This document shows positions 1 through 8,373 of a stretch of DNA of 64,000 nucleotides, piece after piece. A program made the translations under genes and the position numbers. Within the stretch, counting starts at the first letter, position 1. The number at the start of each line of letters is the position of its first letter. Source of the stretch: Mycolicibacter icosiumassiliensis (GTDB lineage: Bacteria; Actinomycetota; Actinomycetes; Mycobacteriales; Mycobacteriaceae); the NCBI RefSeq assembly GCF_900078685.2, contig NZ_LT546170.1, positions 703,556 to 767,555 of the forward strand, in the 5' to 3' direction. Under the pieces are notes generated by a model that was given only the letters and a program-made list of their open reading frames with translations, was not told the DNA's origin and ran no database searches.

Positions 1-1404
1 CACCGCACTGACCGAATCACGAAGTCCGGCAATGGCACGGAAAGCCTCATCGGTCGCCGGGGCGGCGTCGAGCACCACCGACCACATGGTGCGCCCGGTC
101 TCGGAAACACCCGTCTGGACCACCGAGACGACGCCCGGGACCGCAGTGATCGCCTGCTTGAGTTGCTGAGACCGGGCGGTGGGGCCGATCACGACGGTCG
201 GACTCGCCGCGCCGTCCGGAAAGTGTGCTGCCAGCGTGTCGAAGCCGCTCACCGAGTCGGCCTGCAACCGGAACTGCTCAGTCTGCGACAACCCGATCCC
301 GGCGCCCAGCAGCCCGGTGGCCGACACCGCCAGGACGGCGATCGCCGCGGTGCACACCAAGGCTGGGCGGCGCGCCACCGCCGCGGCCACGCGGTGCCAC
401 GGGCCCGCCAGTGTCGCTGCATCGCCGGTGGCCCGAGGAATGAACGGCCAGAACACCTTCCGGCCGACCAACGCCAGCAGCGGGGGCAAGACCAACAGCA
501 CGAATACGGCGGCCACGACCAGCCCGCAGCTGGCGCAGATCCCAAGACTGCGGGTGCTCGGGGTGACCGCCAAGATCAACGTCAGCAGGGCCAGCACCAC
601 GGTGGCGTTGCTGGCCAGGATCGCCGGGGCGGCGGCGGCCACCGCACGTCGTAGCGCGGTGCGATGCTCGGGTTCGGTGTGCAGTTCTTCGCGGTAGCGC
701 GAAATCAGCAGCAGCGCATAGTTGGTTCCGGCCCCGAAGACCAAGACGCTGGTAATGCCTGCGGTCGAGCCGTCGAAGGTCACGCCCGCGGCGCGTGCGA
801 CATCGGACCCCACCACGGTGGCCACCCGATCAGCGAACGCGATCACCATCAGCGGTACCAGCCACAACACCGGCGAGCGGTAGGTGACGATCAATAGCAG
901 CGCCACCACCAGTGCGGTAACCGCCAACAGCGTGACGTTGGCGCCGGTGAAGGCGTCGGCGATGTCGGCACCGAACGCCGGTCCGCCGGTGATGTGGGTC
1001 GACAGCGTCGGGGGCAAGCCGTCGGCGGCAGCCGCGCGCAGGGCTTTGACCGCATCGGTGAGCGCGAAACCGGACAACTCGGCGTTCAACGGCACCGTCG
1101 CCAGGGCCGCCTGGCGGTCGGTGGACAGCAGTACCGGCGCGGCCGGGCCGGTGAGCACCTGGGGCATCCGCGTCATGCGATCGCGGGCCGCGTTCACCGC
1201 CGTGATGTCGGCCGGCGTCAGTGGTGCACCGTCGCTGCGGGTGGCGACCAGCAGCGCGGTCGCCTGCTCGCCGTCGGCGACGGAGGACAGCGCCGCGGCG
1301 GCGCATGGCACCGAATCATCGGCCGAACAACCGAAAGTGGCTTCGGTCGATACTGTTGATGCCATGACCGACTCGCCGACGGCGATCACGCGGCGCATCT
1401 TCAT
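1..1404 (-). CDS. MMPL-family membrane transporter, partial; lacks the usual first membrane segment
   Basis: The reading frame runs off the left edge of the window, so the C-terminal half is not visible. What is seen is the extracytoplasmic loop followed by a run of membrane segments typical of the MMPL/RND superfamily, including a FGAGTNYALLLISRYREEL stretch, which is the family's cytoplasmic signature, and then a second periplasmic region. The frame is open back to about 1519 and has ATG codons at 1452, 1404 and 1365, so the start is uncertain. None of them gives the hydrophobic N-terminal helix that MMPL proteins normally have before the first loop. The gene may be 5'-truncated or start-degraded. 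It lies downstream of the mmpS-mmpL-oxidoreductase genes on the same strand and is probably part of that cluster. The exported substrate is unknown. Confidence 0.75.
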   Translation of the reverse strand, partial: MKMRRVIAVGESVMASTVSTEATFGCSADDSVPCAAAALSSVADGEQATALLVATRSDGAPLTPADITAVNAARDRMTRMPQVLTGPAAPVLLSTDRQAALATVPLNAELSGFALTDAVKALRAAAADGLPPTLSTHITGGPAFGADIADAFTGANVTLLAVTALVVALLLIVTYRSPVLWLVPLMVIAFADRVATVVGSDVARAAGVTFDGSTAGITSVLVFGAGTNYALLLISRYREELHTEPEHRTALRRAVAAAAPAILASNATVVLALLTLILAVTPSTRSLGICASCGLVVAAVFVLLVLPPLLALVGRKVFWPFIPRATGDAATLAGPWHRVAAAVARRPALVCTAAIAVLAVSATGLLGAGIGLSQTEQFRLQADSVSGFDTLAAHFPDGAASPTVVIGPTARSQQLKQAITAVPGVVSVVQTGVSETGRTMWSVVLDAAPATDEAFRAIAGLRDSVSAV

Positions 1405-1518
1405 CGGTACCTGCTCGTACGTGACCGCGATGACGCTGGCCGAGAACGGCATGATCGTCGGCGGGGTCGGGTCGGTGTCATTCTCACCGCCGCGGTTGAC
1501 CTCCTGCGCCGGATGAAT

Positions 1519-2190
1519 TCAGCAGACCGGGACCGGCTGATCGTCATCGCGGTGGCCGAACACACCGAAGCTGTCGACCAGCTGCGCCGTCGGCTCGGGG
1601 GACCAGTCCCACCCGGCGATCTGACTGCGGGAGCGTCTGCTGAACAGGCCGCGCATCAGCTCGTAACCTGCGGCCCGCAAGACGGTGACGGATTCACCTG
1701 AACCGCAACGCCATTCCTGCCCCAGCTCGTCGCTGATCACCAGGGTGCTGCTGTCACGCACGCGTCGGCCTGGCAGGTAACCCAGGACGTCTAGGAACGG
1801 CTGCCAATGCTCGCGGTCGATTCGCGGCAGGCCCAGTGCCTCGCGCAGATCCCCCTCATGGCAGATCGCGTCCGCGGCGAGGTTAGGCCCGGCGAATCGC
1901 TCCGGCAAACTCGCCTCTACCGCCGGGGATGCGCGTTCCCACTCGTCGAGCAGCGCACCGACCGGGCGGTCGCGACGTTCGGCGACGTGCCGGGCGGTCC
2001 AGGACTCTCCCGGTGCCCCATCGAGTCGCTGCGCCAAGACGTCTGCAGCGCCGCCGGTGAGGTGGGCCAACACATCGTGCACCGACCATCCGGGTGTCGC
2101 CGGAACCGCGAGGCTCAGCTGGTCCTCGGTGAGTCCGGCCATCAGCGTGCTGATCCTGCCGCGGGCGGCCCGGTAGCTGGCGTCAAGCAT
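1519..2190 (-). CDS. Maleylpyruvate isomerase/DinB-like mycothiol-dependent enzyme
   Basis: A 223-residue protein of the TIGR03083 family (DinB fold, mycothiol-dependent enzymes). The N-terminal four-helix bundle carries the characteristic GWSVHDVLAHLTGG motif, whose His is a metal ligand, and a second metal-site motif, ICHEGDLREALG, lies mid-protein. Family members use mycothiol as thiol cofactor for isomerisation or thiol transfer, but the substrate of this one cannot be read from sequence. Its start overlaps the end of the upstream SnoaL-like gene by 8 bp, so the two are probably translationally coupled. It is cytoplasmic, with no signal peptide. Confidence 0.85.
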   Translation of the reverse strand: MLDASYRAARGRISTLMAGLTEDQLSLAVPATPGWSVHDVLAHLTGGAADVLAQRLDGAPGESWTARHVAERRDRPVGALLDEWERASPAVEASLPERFAGPNLAADAICHEGDLREALGLPRIDREHWQPFLDVLGYLPGRRVRDSSTLVISDELGQEWRCGSGESVTVLRAAGYELMRGLFSRRSRSQIAGWDWSPEPTAQLVDSFGVFGHRDDDQPVPVC

Positions 2191-2632
2191 GAAAGCCTCC
2201 TGTGTCGCGGCGTCGGGAAACCATGGTGCGCATGAGTCTTTGGGCCACGGGCCGGTGGGTGGTGTTCTGCGAGGAAGTCAACAGCCAGCCGGCACCGGTT
2301 CGTACCGCGACGCTGGTGTTGATCCGCACACCCCGGCTGCGGCCCCGTGCATTTTTTGTCACTACGGCGCGTGAGTGGATCAGCGCGATGTCTGCTGTCA
2401 CGAACCGCAGGGTAGATGTCTGGAGTTCCAGCCGTGTCCCTCGCAGCAGCTTGGCGAACAGCGGAGCATACGACGCGGCAATGGCCTCCCGCCCTTGGTA
2501 GCGGTCGCCCAGGAAGGTGACGTAGTCCGCGTCGGTGGTGAAGACGGACGCATAGGCTGCGGGATCGCCCGAATTCCAGCCGGCGACCTGTTGGGCGAGC
2601 AGCTTTCGGATGGCGGTTTCGTCGTCATTCAT
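2183..2632 (-). CDS. SnoaL-like/SgcJ-family protein
   Basis: A 149-residue NTF2-fold protein of the SgcJ/EcaC or DUF4440 type. Diagnostic features are the N-terminal helix followed by QQVAGWNSGDPAAYASVF, a DADYVTFLG strand, and a late GAGWLLTSSQNT strand. I chose the ATG at 2632 because it overlaps the TGA of the upstream oxidoreductase as ATGA, and because the frame further upstream is low-complexity shadow sequence. NTF2-fold members bind small hydrophobic ligands, and some are polyketide cyclases or isomerases. The adjacent FAD enzyme and mycothiol-dependent enzyme suggest a small catabolic or tailoring pathway. Function is inferred from the fold only. Confidence 0.85.
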   Translation of the reverse strand: MNDDETAIRKLLAQQVAGWNSGDPAAYASVFTTDADYVTFLGDRYQGREAIAASYAPLFAKLLRGTRLELQTSTLRFVTADIALIHSRAVVTKNARGRSRGVRINTSVAVRTGAGWLLTSSQNTTHRPVAQRLMRTMVSRRRDTGGFHA

Positions 2633-3978
2633 GAGGCGAGCTCCGGGCCCCGCAGGTTGGCCAGCAGGATGCGGGCCAGCAGCACCGGGTCGCGCAACCG
2701 CGAGGGGGGATCCACCAGGTTGCGCACCCGCAGGACGCGCTCGGTGACGGCGATGTCGCGGGACACGGCGGTCCCCACTGCCTCGGTGAACCACCCGCTC
2801 AGCCGGCGGCGGATCGGATGCGGGCGGCCGGCGGCAGCGGGACGATCCAGGGTCGCGTTGGCTGCCCAGATCGGTCCGATCTGGGCGGCCGCCGCCCGGA
2901 AGAAGCGCTGCGACAGGTCCGGGCCGCCATCTGCCAGGCAGTCACGCAGCGCCATCGCTTGCAGGGCAGCCACCGTCATGCCTTGTCCGTGCAGCGGATT
3001 GAGCCGGCAGAGCCCGTCGCCGATCACCACCAGCCCTTCGGGGAAGCGCGTCATCTGGTGGTAGCGGCGCCACAGTGCGCCGGTGTCATGGGCGACCGCG
3101 ATGTCGCCCACCGGCGTGGCGTCGCGCAGCCCGGCCATGATCGATGCCGGGAGCATCTTCCTGGCCGCGACCTGCATGGCGGTGAAATTCCTTGGGGGAG
3201 CGCCGTAGTCACCGTGGCGGGCGATCGACAGCATCCACGTGTCGTGTTCGTAGGCCACCAGCAGCAGGCCGGGGTGGGCACGCCCCTGGTTGACGAAAAC
3301 CATCTGGTCGTCGAGCCGTCCGGGCGGGATGCGCAGCAGCTGGCTGGAGTAGGCCCAAGCGGGGCGCAGGCGGTGGTCCGGCACGCAGCCGAAGCCGTGT
3401 CCGGCCAAGAAGTCGGCGGTCCGCGAGGCCCGTCCGGTTGCGTCGATGACGAGGTCGGCGCGCAGGACCTGGGTGAGCTTGTTGTCCCGATTCGTGACTC
3501 GTACACCGCGGACGACACCGCGATCGTGCACCGGCTCGACGGCGTCGTGGCCGTCGAGGAACGCGACGTTACCGAGCTTGTCGACGCGCCGACGGACGTG
3601 GAACTCCATGAACGGTCGGCTCGCGCTGTAGATCGCCAGGGCTTGGGGATCGGCGAGTGTGCCCGTCCGGTTCAGCTCGTGGCGGCCGACGCGGGCGTAG
3701 CGCCCAGACAGATCGCCGTTGTCGATCACCACCGCGCCGGCGGCGGCGAGCTCGTCGAGTATTCCGGGAAAAAGTTCGCCGAGGATTCCGGTGCCGCGGG
3801 TGAGGAAGCTGTGCAGATGGCGTCCCTGCGGGACCCCCTTGCGCTGGGCCGGGTGATCGGGGAGCCGATCGCGGTCCACGACCGTGACGGAGTCGTAGGA
3901 CTCCGATGCCACTCGGGCCGCCAGCAACCCGGCTATCCCGGCTCCCAGCACCACCGCCGACGTACTCGAACTGACCAT
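2629..3978 (-). CDS. FAD-dependent oxidoreductase (flavoprotein monooxygenase / geranylgeranyl-reductase type)
   Basis: A 449-residue flavoprotein. The N-terminus has the Rossmann dinucleotide motif VVLGAGIAGLLAARV, and near residue 310 there is the second FAD motif GDGLCRLNPLHGQGMTVA. A central VIDATGRASRTADFL segment matches the DG/ATG region of group A flavin monooxygenases. The ATG at 3978 is preceded by a GAGAGGGG ribosome site, so it is preferred over an upstream in-frame codon. The gene follows mmpL by 85 bp, a gap rich in A+T that could hold its own promoter. The substrate is unknown, but context suggests modification of a lipid or secondary metabolite handled by the MmpS/MmpL pair. 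Confidence 0.88.
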   Translation of the reverse strand: MVSSSTSAVVLGAGIAGLLAARVASESYDSVTVVDRDRLPDHPAQRKGVPQGRHLHSFLTRGTGILGELFPGILDELAAAGAVVIDNGDLSGRYARVGRHELNRTGTLADPQALAIYSASRPFMEFHVRRRVDKLGNVAFLDGHDAVEPVHDRGVVRGVRVTNRDNKLTQVLRADLVIDATGRASRTADFLAGHGFGCVPDHRLRPAWAYSSQLLRIPPGRLDDQMVFVNQGRAHPGLLLVAYEHDTWMLSIARHGDYGAPPRNFTAMQVAARKMLPASIMAGLRDATPVGDIAVAHDTGALWRRYHQMTRFPEGLVVIGDGLCRLNPLHGQGMTVAALQAMALRDCLADGGPDLSQRFFRAAAAQIGPIWAANATLDRPAAAGRPHPIRRRLSGWFTEAVGTAVSRDIAVTERVLRVRNLVDPPSRLRDPVLLARILLANLRGPELAS

Positions 3979-4063
3979 TGCAAGCCCCTCTCCGTGACGC
4001 AAGGGACCCACGATACAGACAAATTAAGAAAAATAAGAGTATCTTGGCGTAACAGTAAGATTC

Positions 4064-7054
4064 CTAGCCTGCCGGGACGGGCGGAGGTGCCGTCGGGAAC
4101 TGGGGCGTCGGCGCAACGACCAGCGCCGTTGGCGCGGCAGTGACGCTGCCTTCAGGTGCGGTGTTCATCGTGCGGGCAGCGTCAGGATCGGCCGGGGACG
4201 GCGTCTTAGCCGCGAGTGGGGCCGGCCGCCGGTGCACGTTGATCGGCCACCAGAACCACCGGCCCAGCAGCGCCGCGATCGACGGGGTGATCAGGCTGCG
4301 GACGATGAACGTGTCGAACAGCAGGCCCAGGCCGATGGTGGTGCCGATCTGACCGACGGACCGCAGGTCGCTGGCGATCATGGCGATCATGGTGAACGCG
4401 AACACCATGCCGGCCGCGGTCACCACCTTGCCGGTGGCGCCCATCGCCCGGATCAGGCCGGTGCGCAAACCCGTCGCAGTCGCGCTGTTGATCTCCTCCT
4501 TCATCCGCGAGACCACCAGCAGGTTGTAGTCCGACCCCACCGCCAGCAGCACGATGACCGACATCGCGATCACCAGCCACTGCAACTCGATACCGAACAC
4601 GTACTGCCACAACAGCACCGACAGCCCGAACGAGGAGGCCAGCGACAGCACCACGGTGCCCACGATCACGATCGAGGCCACCAGCGCCCGGGTGATCAGC
4701 AGCATCACCACAAAGATCAACACGATGGCCGCGATCGCCGCGATCAGCAGGTCGTAGTGCGCACCGGTCGCGATGTCGGCGTAGGTGGCGGCGGTGCCGC
4801 CCAGATAGAACTTCGCCTTAGCCAGCGGGGTGCCCTTGACGGCTTCCTTGGCGGCCTGCAGTTCGGCGCTGACGTGCGAGATGCCCTCGACGGTCGCCGG
4901 GTCGGTGTCATGGGTGATCAGGATGCGGGCGGCCTGACCATCCGGCGACATCATCAACTCCATCCCGCGCTGAAAGTCGGGACTGTCGAACGCCTCCGGC
5001 GGAAGGTAGAACATGTCGTCGTTCTTGGCGTCGTCGAAGACCTGGCCCATCACCGCAGCGGTGTCGGTCATCTGTTCCAGCTGCGTCACCACCTGGCTGA
5101 AGCTGCTGTGCATGGTCAGCATCAGGTCTCGCATGGTGGTGGTGATGGCGATCATCGGCGGGATCTGATCGGCGATCGCCGGCGTGATCTGGTCGACCCG
5201 GTCCATCTGCTGGGCCAGGGCCGTGGTGTTCTCCGCCAGTTTGTCGAATCCGTCGGTGGCGTCGAACATCGACCGGAACGCGTTGCAGACGCCGATATTG
5301 AAACAGTGCGGCTCCCAATAGAAATAGTTGCGCAGCGGGCGGACTTCGTCGTCGAAGTCGGCGATCCGGTCCCGGACCTCGGCCAGGGTGCCTTCCATGT
5401 CGTGGGTGGCCTCGTCGGTGCCGTGGGTGGCATCGGAGAGCTGCACGGTCAGGCCGTGCAACCGGTCCATCACCGTGATCATCGACGAGAGTTGATCGGC
5501 CATGGTCTGGGTGTCGTCGAGGCGGGCGTGCAAGAACTGCAGGTTTTCTCGCATCGTGACGCCCTGGGCGCTGATCTGAAACGGCACCGATCCGTGTTCC
5601 ATGGGCGGCCCCAGCGGCCGAGTGATGCTCTGCACCCGTTCGATACCGGGGACCCGGAAGATGTTGCGCGCGATGCGGTCCAGCACCAGCATGTCGCGGG
5701 GATTGCGCATATCGTGATCGGACTCGACCATCAGCATGTCGGGGTTCATCCGCGCGGAGCTGAAGTGCTTCTCGGCCGCGGCATAGCCGATGTTGGACGG
5801 GACGTCGGCCGGGATGTAGTGCCGGTTGTCGTAGCTGGTCTTATAGCCGGGCAGCACCAGGACGCCCACGGCTGCAACGGCGCTGGCGGCGGCCAGAATC
5901 GGTAGCGGCCAGCGCACCACGGCGGTGCCCACTTTGCGCCAGCCGCCGGTCTTGGTGACCTGCTTGGGGTCCAACAGCCCGAATCGGCTGCTGACCGCAA
6001 GTACCGCCGGAGCGAAGGTCAATCCCATCGCCAAGATGGTGAACATGCCCAGCGCGCACGGCACCGCCAAGGTGTTGAAGTAGTTCAGCCGGGTGAAGTG
6101 CAGGCACAGCATCGCCCCGGCGATGGTCAGGCCGGAGCCCAGGATGACGTGGCTGACGCTGGACAGCGTTGTGTTCTGGGCGGTTTCGCGCTCCTCACCG
6201 GCATTGCGCGCCTCGTGGTAACGCCCGATCAGGAAGATCCAATAATCGGTTCCGGCCGCGATGGCCAGCGCAGTGAGGATGCTGACCACGAATGTCGAGA
6301 TGGCGAAGACGTGCGAGTTGCTCAGCACCGCGATCAGCCCGCGGGCCACGCTCATCTCGGTGACGACCACCACCAGTCCGATCAGGGTGGTCACGATCGA
6401 GCGGTAGACCACCAGCAGCATCACCGTGATGACCGCCATGGTGATACCGGTCATCTTGACCATCGAGGCGTCGCCGGCTTCGTTGGTGTCGGCGACCAGG
6501 GCCGCCTGGCCGGTCACGTAGGAGCGCAGTCCGGCCGGCGGGTCGGAGTGCTCGACGATCTGGCGCACCGCGTCCACCGACTCCACGCCCTGCGCCGAGC
6601 CCTGGTTGCCTGCCAGATGCACCTGCACGTAGGCGGCCCGACCGTCCTCGCTCTGCGAGCCCGCCGAGGTGACCCGGTCACCCCAGAAGTCCTGCACGTG
6701 TTCGACGTGGGCGGTGTCGGCTCGCAGGGTTGCCACCAGCTGTTCGTAGTAGCGGTGAGCGGCGCTGTTCTGGTCACCGAGCGGCTCGTCGCCCTCCAGC
6801 ACGATCATCAGCACGCTGTCGCTGGTGAACTCGCCGAACTTCTCGCCGATGTGCTTCATCGCGATCACCGACGGCGCGTCCTGGGGGGAGAGTGAGACGG
6901 CGTTGCGGGCGCCGACGACCTCCAGTTGCGGCACCAGCAGGTTGGTCGCGGCGGCCGCGGCCAGCCAGAACAGGATGATCGGGATGGACAGGGCGCGGAT
7001 CAGCCGCGGGAACCACGGCGCTTTGCCGCCGGCCGGGCTGTGGTGGCCGCTCAC
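4064..7054 (-). CDS. mmpL: MmpL-family RND transporter
   Basis: A 996-residue MmpL protein, close to the family's usual 950-1000. It has a first membrane helix near residue 20, a large periplasmic loop, a five-helix bundle ending around residue 370, a second long periplasmic loop rich in helical (coiled-coil-like) sequence with DFDDEVRPLRNYFYWEP, and a second helix bundle with the proton-relay type segment AVGSDYNLLVVSRMKEE. The GTG start at 7054 overlaps the mmpS stop as GTGA, so the pair is translationally coupled. MmpL proteins export lipids or siderophores across the inner membrane with an MmpS partner. The divergent TetR gene probably represses the unit. The cargo is not predictable from sequence. 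Confidence 0.95.
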   Translation of the reverse strand: MSGHHSPAGGKAPWFPRLIRALSIPIILFWLAAAAATNLLVPQLEVVGARNAVSLSPQDAPSVIAMKHIGEKFGEFTSDSVLMIVLEGDEPLGDQNSAAHRYYEQLVATLRADTAHVEHVQDFWGDRVTSAGSQSEDGRAAYVQVHLAGNQGSAQGVESVDAVRQIVEHSDPPAGLRSYVTGQAALVADTNEAGDASMVKMTGITMAVITVMLLVVYRSIVTTLIGLVVVVTEMSVARGLIAVLSNSHVFAISTFVVSILTALAIAAGTDYWIFLIGRYHEARNAGEERETAQNTTLSSVSHVILGSGLTIAGAMLCLHFTRLNYFNTLAVPCALGMFTILAMGLTFAPAVLAVSSRFGLLDPKQVTKTGGWRKVGTAVVRWPLPILAAASAVAAVGVLVLPGYKTSYDNRHYIPADVPSNIGYAAAEKHFSSARMNPDMLMVESDHDMRNPRDMLVLDRIARNIFRVPGIERVQSITRPLGPPMEHGSVPFQISAQGVTMRENLQFLHARLDDTQTMADQLSSMITVMDRLHGLTVQLSDATHGTDEATHDMEGTLAEVRDRIADFDDEVRPLRNYFYWEPHCFNIGVCNAFRSMFDATDGFDKLAENTTALAQQMDRVDQITPAIADQIPPMIAITTTMRDLMLTMHSSFSQVVTQLEQMTDTAAVMGQVFDDAKNDDMFYLPPEAFDSPDFQRGMELMMSPDGQAARILITHDTDPATVEGISHVSAELQAAKEAVKGTPLAKAKFYLGGTAATYADIATGAHYDLLIAAIAAIVLIFVVMLLITRALVASIVIVGTVVLSLASSFGLSVLLWQYVFGIELQWLVIAMSVIVLLAVGSDYNLLVVSRMKEEINSATATGLRTGLIRAMGATGKVVTAAGMVFAFTMIAMIASDLRSVGQIGTTIGLGLLFDTFIVRSLITPSIAALLGRWFWWPINVHRRPAPLAAKTPSPADPDAARTMNTAPEGSVTAAPTALVVAPTPQFPTAPPPVPAG

Positions 7055-7497
7055 GCCGCTTTCACCACGCAGAATGTCGCGGCACTGTGGCCGTCGGCCT
7101 GATGCTCGTCGCGCAGTTCGCCGTTGACGGTGATCCGGCAGCCCAGTTCGTGGCCGTCGCCCTGGGCCATGACGTTGGCGAACACGCTTGGCTGCGTGGT
7201 GGTCAGCGTCAGCGACCAAGGCAGCGAGTGGAACTGGGCCTCCTGGGACTGAGCGCGCTCGTCGACGTAGCTGACCATGCCCGACGTCGACTCGGGGCCG
7301 TAGAGCTCGTAGGTCACGTACTTGGGCACGGTGGAGACGATTTCGCCACTGGTGGTGCCGGCGACCGCCGCCCCGCCCGCCCCGAATACGCCGTGGAACC
7401 GGTAGATGACCAGTCCGCCGATCGCGACGACCGGGACGATCACCAGCACGATCCACAGTCGCTCAAGCGGCCCCCGGAGCTTCTTTATTGCGCTCAT
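7051..7497 (-). CDS. mmpS: MmpS-family accessory protein
   Basis: A 148-residue MmpS protein with one N-terminal membrane helix (about residues 13-33, VIVPVVAIGGLVIYRF) and a periplasmic beta-sandwich domain. It carries the family hallmarks VTYELYGPESTSGMVSYVD, LPWSLTLTTTQPSVFANVMAQ and GCRITVNGELRDE. It is the membrane-anchored partner of the MmpL encoded immediately downstream with a 4-bp overlap. Sequence resembles the MmpS4/MmpS5 subgroup, which supports siderophore and drug export in M. tuberculosis. That exact role is not shown here. The 123-bp gap to the divergent tetR gene contains the likely shared control region. Confidence 0.95.
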   Translation of the reverse strand: MSAIKKLRGPLERLWIVLVIVPVVAIGGLVIYRFHGVFGAGGAAVAGTTSGEIVSTVPKYVTYELYGPESTSGMVSYVDERAQSQEAQFHSLPWSLTLTTTQPSVFANVMAQGDGHELGCRITVNGELRDEHQADGHSAATFCVVKAA

Positions 7498-7500
7498 GGA

Positions 7501-7543
7501 CGTTAACCTTACGACTGTAAAGAAACAAGTGTAAAGTTAAACG
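7501..7543. promoter_or_regulatory. Operator-like imperfect inverted repeat between mmpS and tetR
   Basis: TTAACCTTAC (7503-7512) and GTAAAGTTAA (7531-7540) form a 10-bp inverted repeat with one mismatch, separated by 18 bp. Inside it lie two direct copies of a TGTAAAG core (7516-7522 and 7530-7536). The element sits just upstream of mmpS and between divergent genes, the normal place for a TetR operator. Assignment to the adjacent regulator is inference. Confidence 0.55.
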
Positions 7544-7620
7544 GTGACGGCTCACACTCGCGCGCAAGATGTTATGCAGAACGCAAGTGAGGACAGCTAA
7601 CAAACCGTTAGGATCAGCGC

Positions 7621-8238
7621 GTGCCCACTCCCCCTCGTCGGCGCAATTTGCGAGGCCACGGCGCGCTGCTGCGCGACGAGATTCTGGCTGCCGCTGTCCG
7701 CCTCATCGACGGCGCGGACAGCGAGGCGGAGGTTTCGCTGCGCGGCATCGCCCGGGAGGCCGGGATCGCCGCGCCGTCGGTCTATGCACACTTCGACGAC
7801 TTGGAGCGGGTTCTCGAGGCGGTCGCAGAGTCGAGTTGGGTTCAGGTCTCCGACGAGATCGCCGAGCAGGTCCAGCAGGCCACTGACCCGCGGGAACGCC
7901 TGCTCATCGGGTGCCGGGTGTACGTATCGTTCGCGCAGCGCCATCCGCTGCGTTACGCCTTGATGACCCAGGACGGTCACGCCCCGCCGGCGGCTCGCCG
8001 GGCACTGGCCGTGGTGACCAGGGGGTTGCTGGCCTGCCGGGGCGAGACGCCGGACTCGGCGTCGGATTCCGATTCGGATCGGATCGCCGCGGCGTTGTCG
8101 GTGGCGCTGCACGGCGTCGCGATGCTGCATCGCACCGACGCTCCGAATCTGTGGCTAAGTGATTTCAGCACCGACGAGGTAATCAGAACGCTGGTCGACG
8201 GCGCGACGCTACTGCTCGGTGAGGCGGAACGAGTCTGA
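7621..8238 (+). CDS. TetR-family transcriptional regulator, likely repressor of mmpS-mmpL
   Basis: A 205-residue TetR-type repressor. The helix-turn-helix lies at about residues 25-65, with VSLRGIAREAGIAAPSVYAHF as the recognition region. The C-terminal domain resembles the WHG/TetR_C_33 ligand-binding type, with a HPLRYALM segment. The start is GTG at 7621. It is divergent from the mmpS-mmpL cluster and shares a 123-bp intergenic region containing an inverted repeat, so local control of the transporter is likely. A Ser/Asp repeat (DSASDSDSD) in the ligand domain is unusual but in frame. The inducing ligand is unknown. Confidence 0.88.
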   Translation: MPTPPRRRNLRGHGALLRDEILAAAVRLIDGADSEAEVSLRGIAREAGIAAPSVYAHFDDLERVLEAVAESSWVQVSDEIAEQVQQATDPRERLLIGCRVYVSFAQRHPLRYALMTQDGHAPPAARRALAVVTRGLLACRGETPDSASDSDSDRIAAALSVALHGVAMLHRTDAPNLWLSDFSTDEVIRTLVDGATLLLGEAERV

Positions 8239-8373
8239 GCTGACGGCCGTGGTGGCCTGTCCGTGGCTACAGTGAGATCCGCGCGATTTACAGGAAATTT
8301 TCATTGAATGCTCAGCTCAAGCGGTCATAGGCTTTTGCTGTCGAGTTCGTCTGTCGCGTCCCGAGGACATGTC

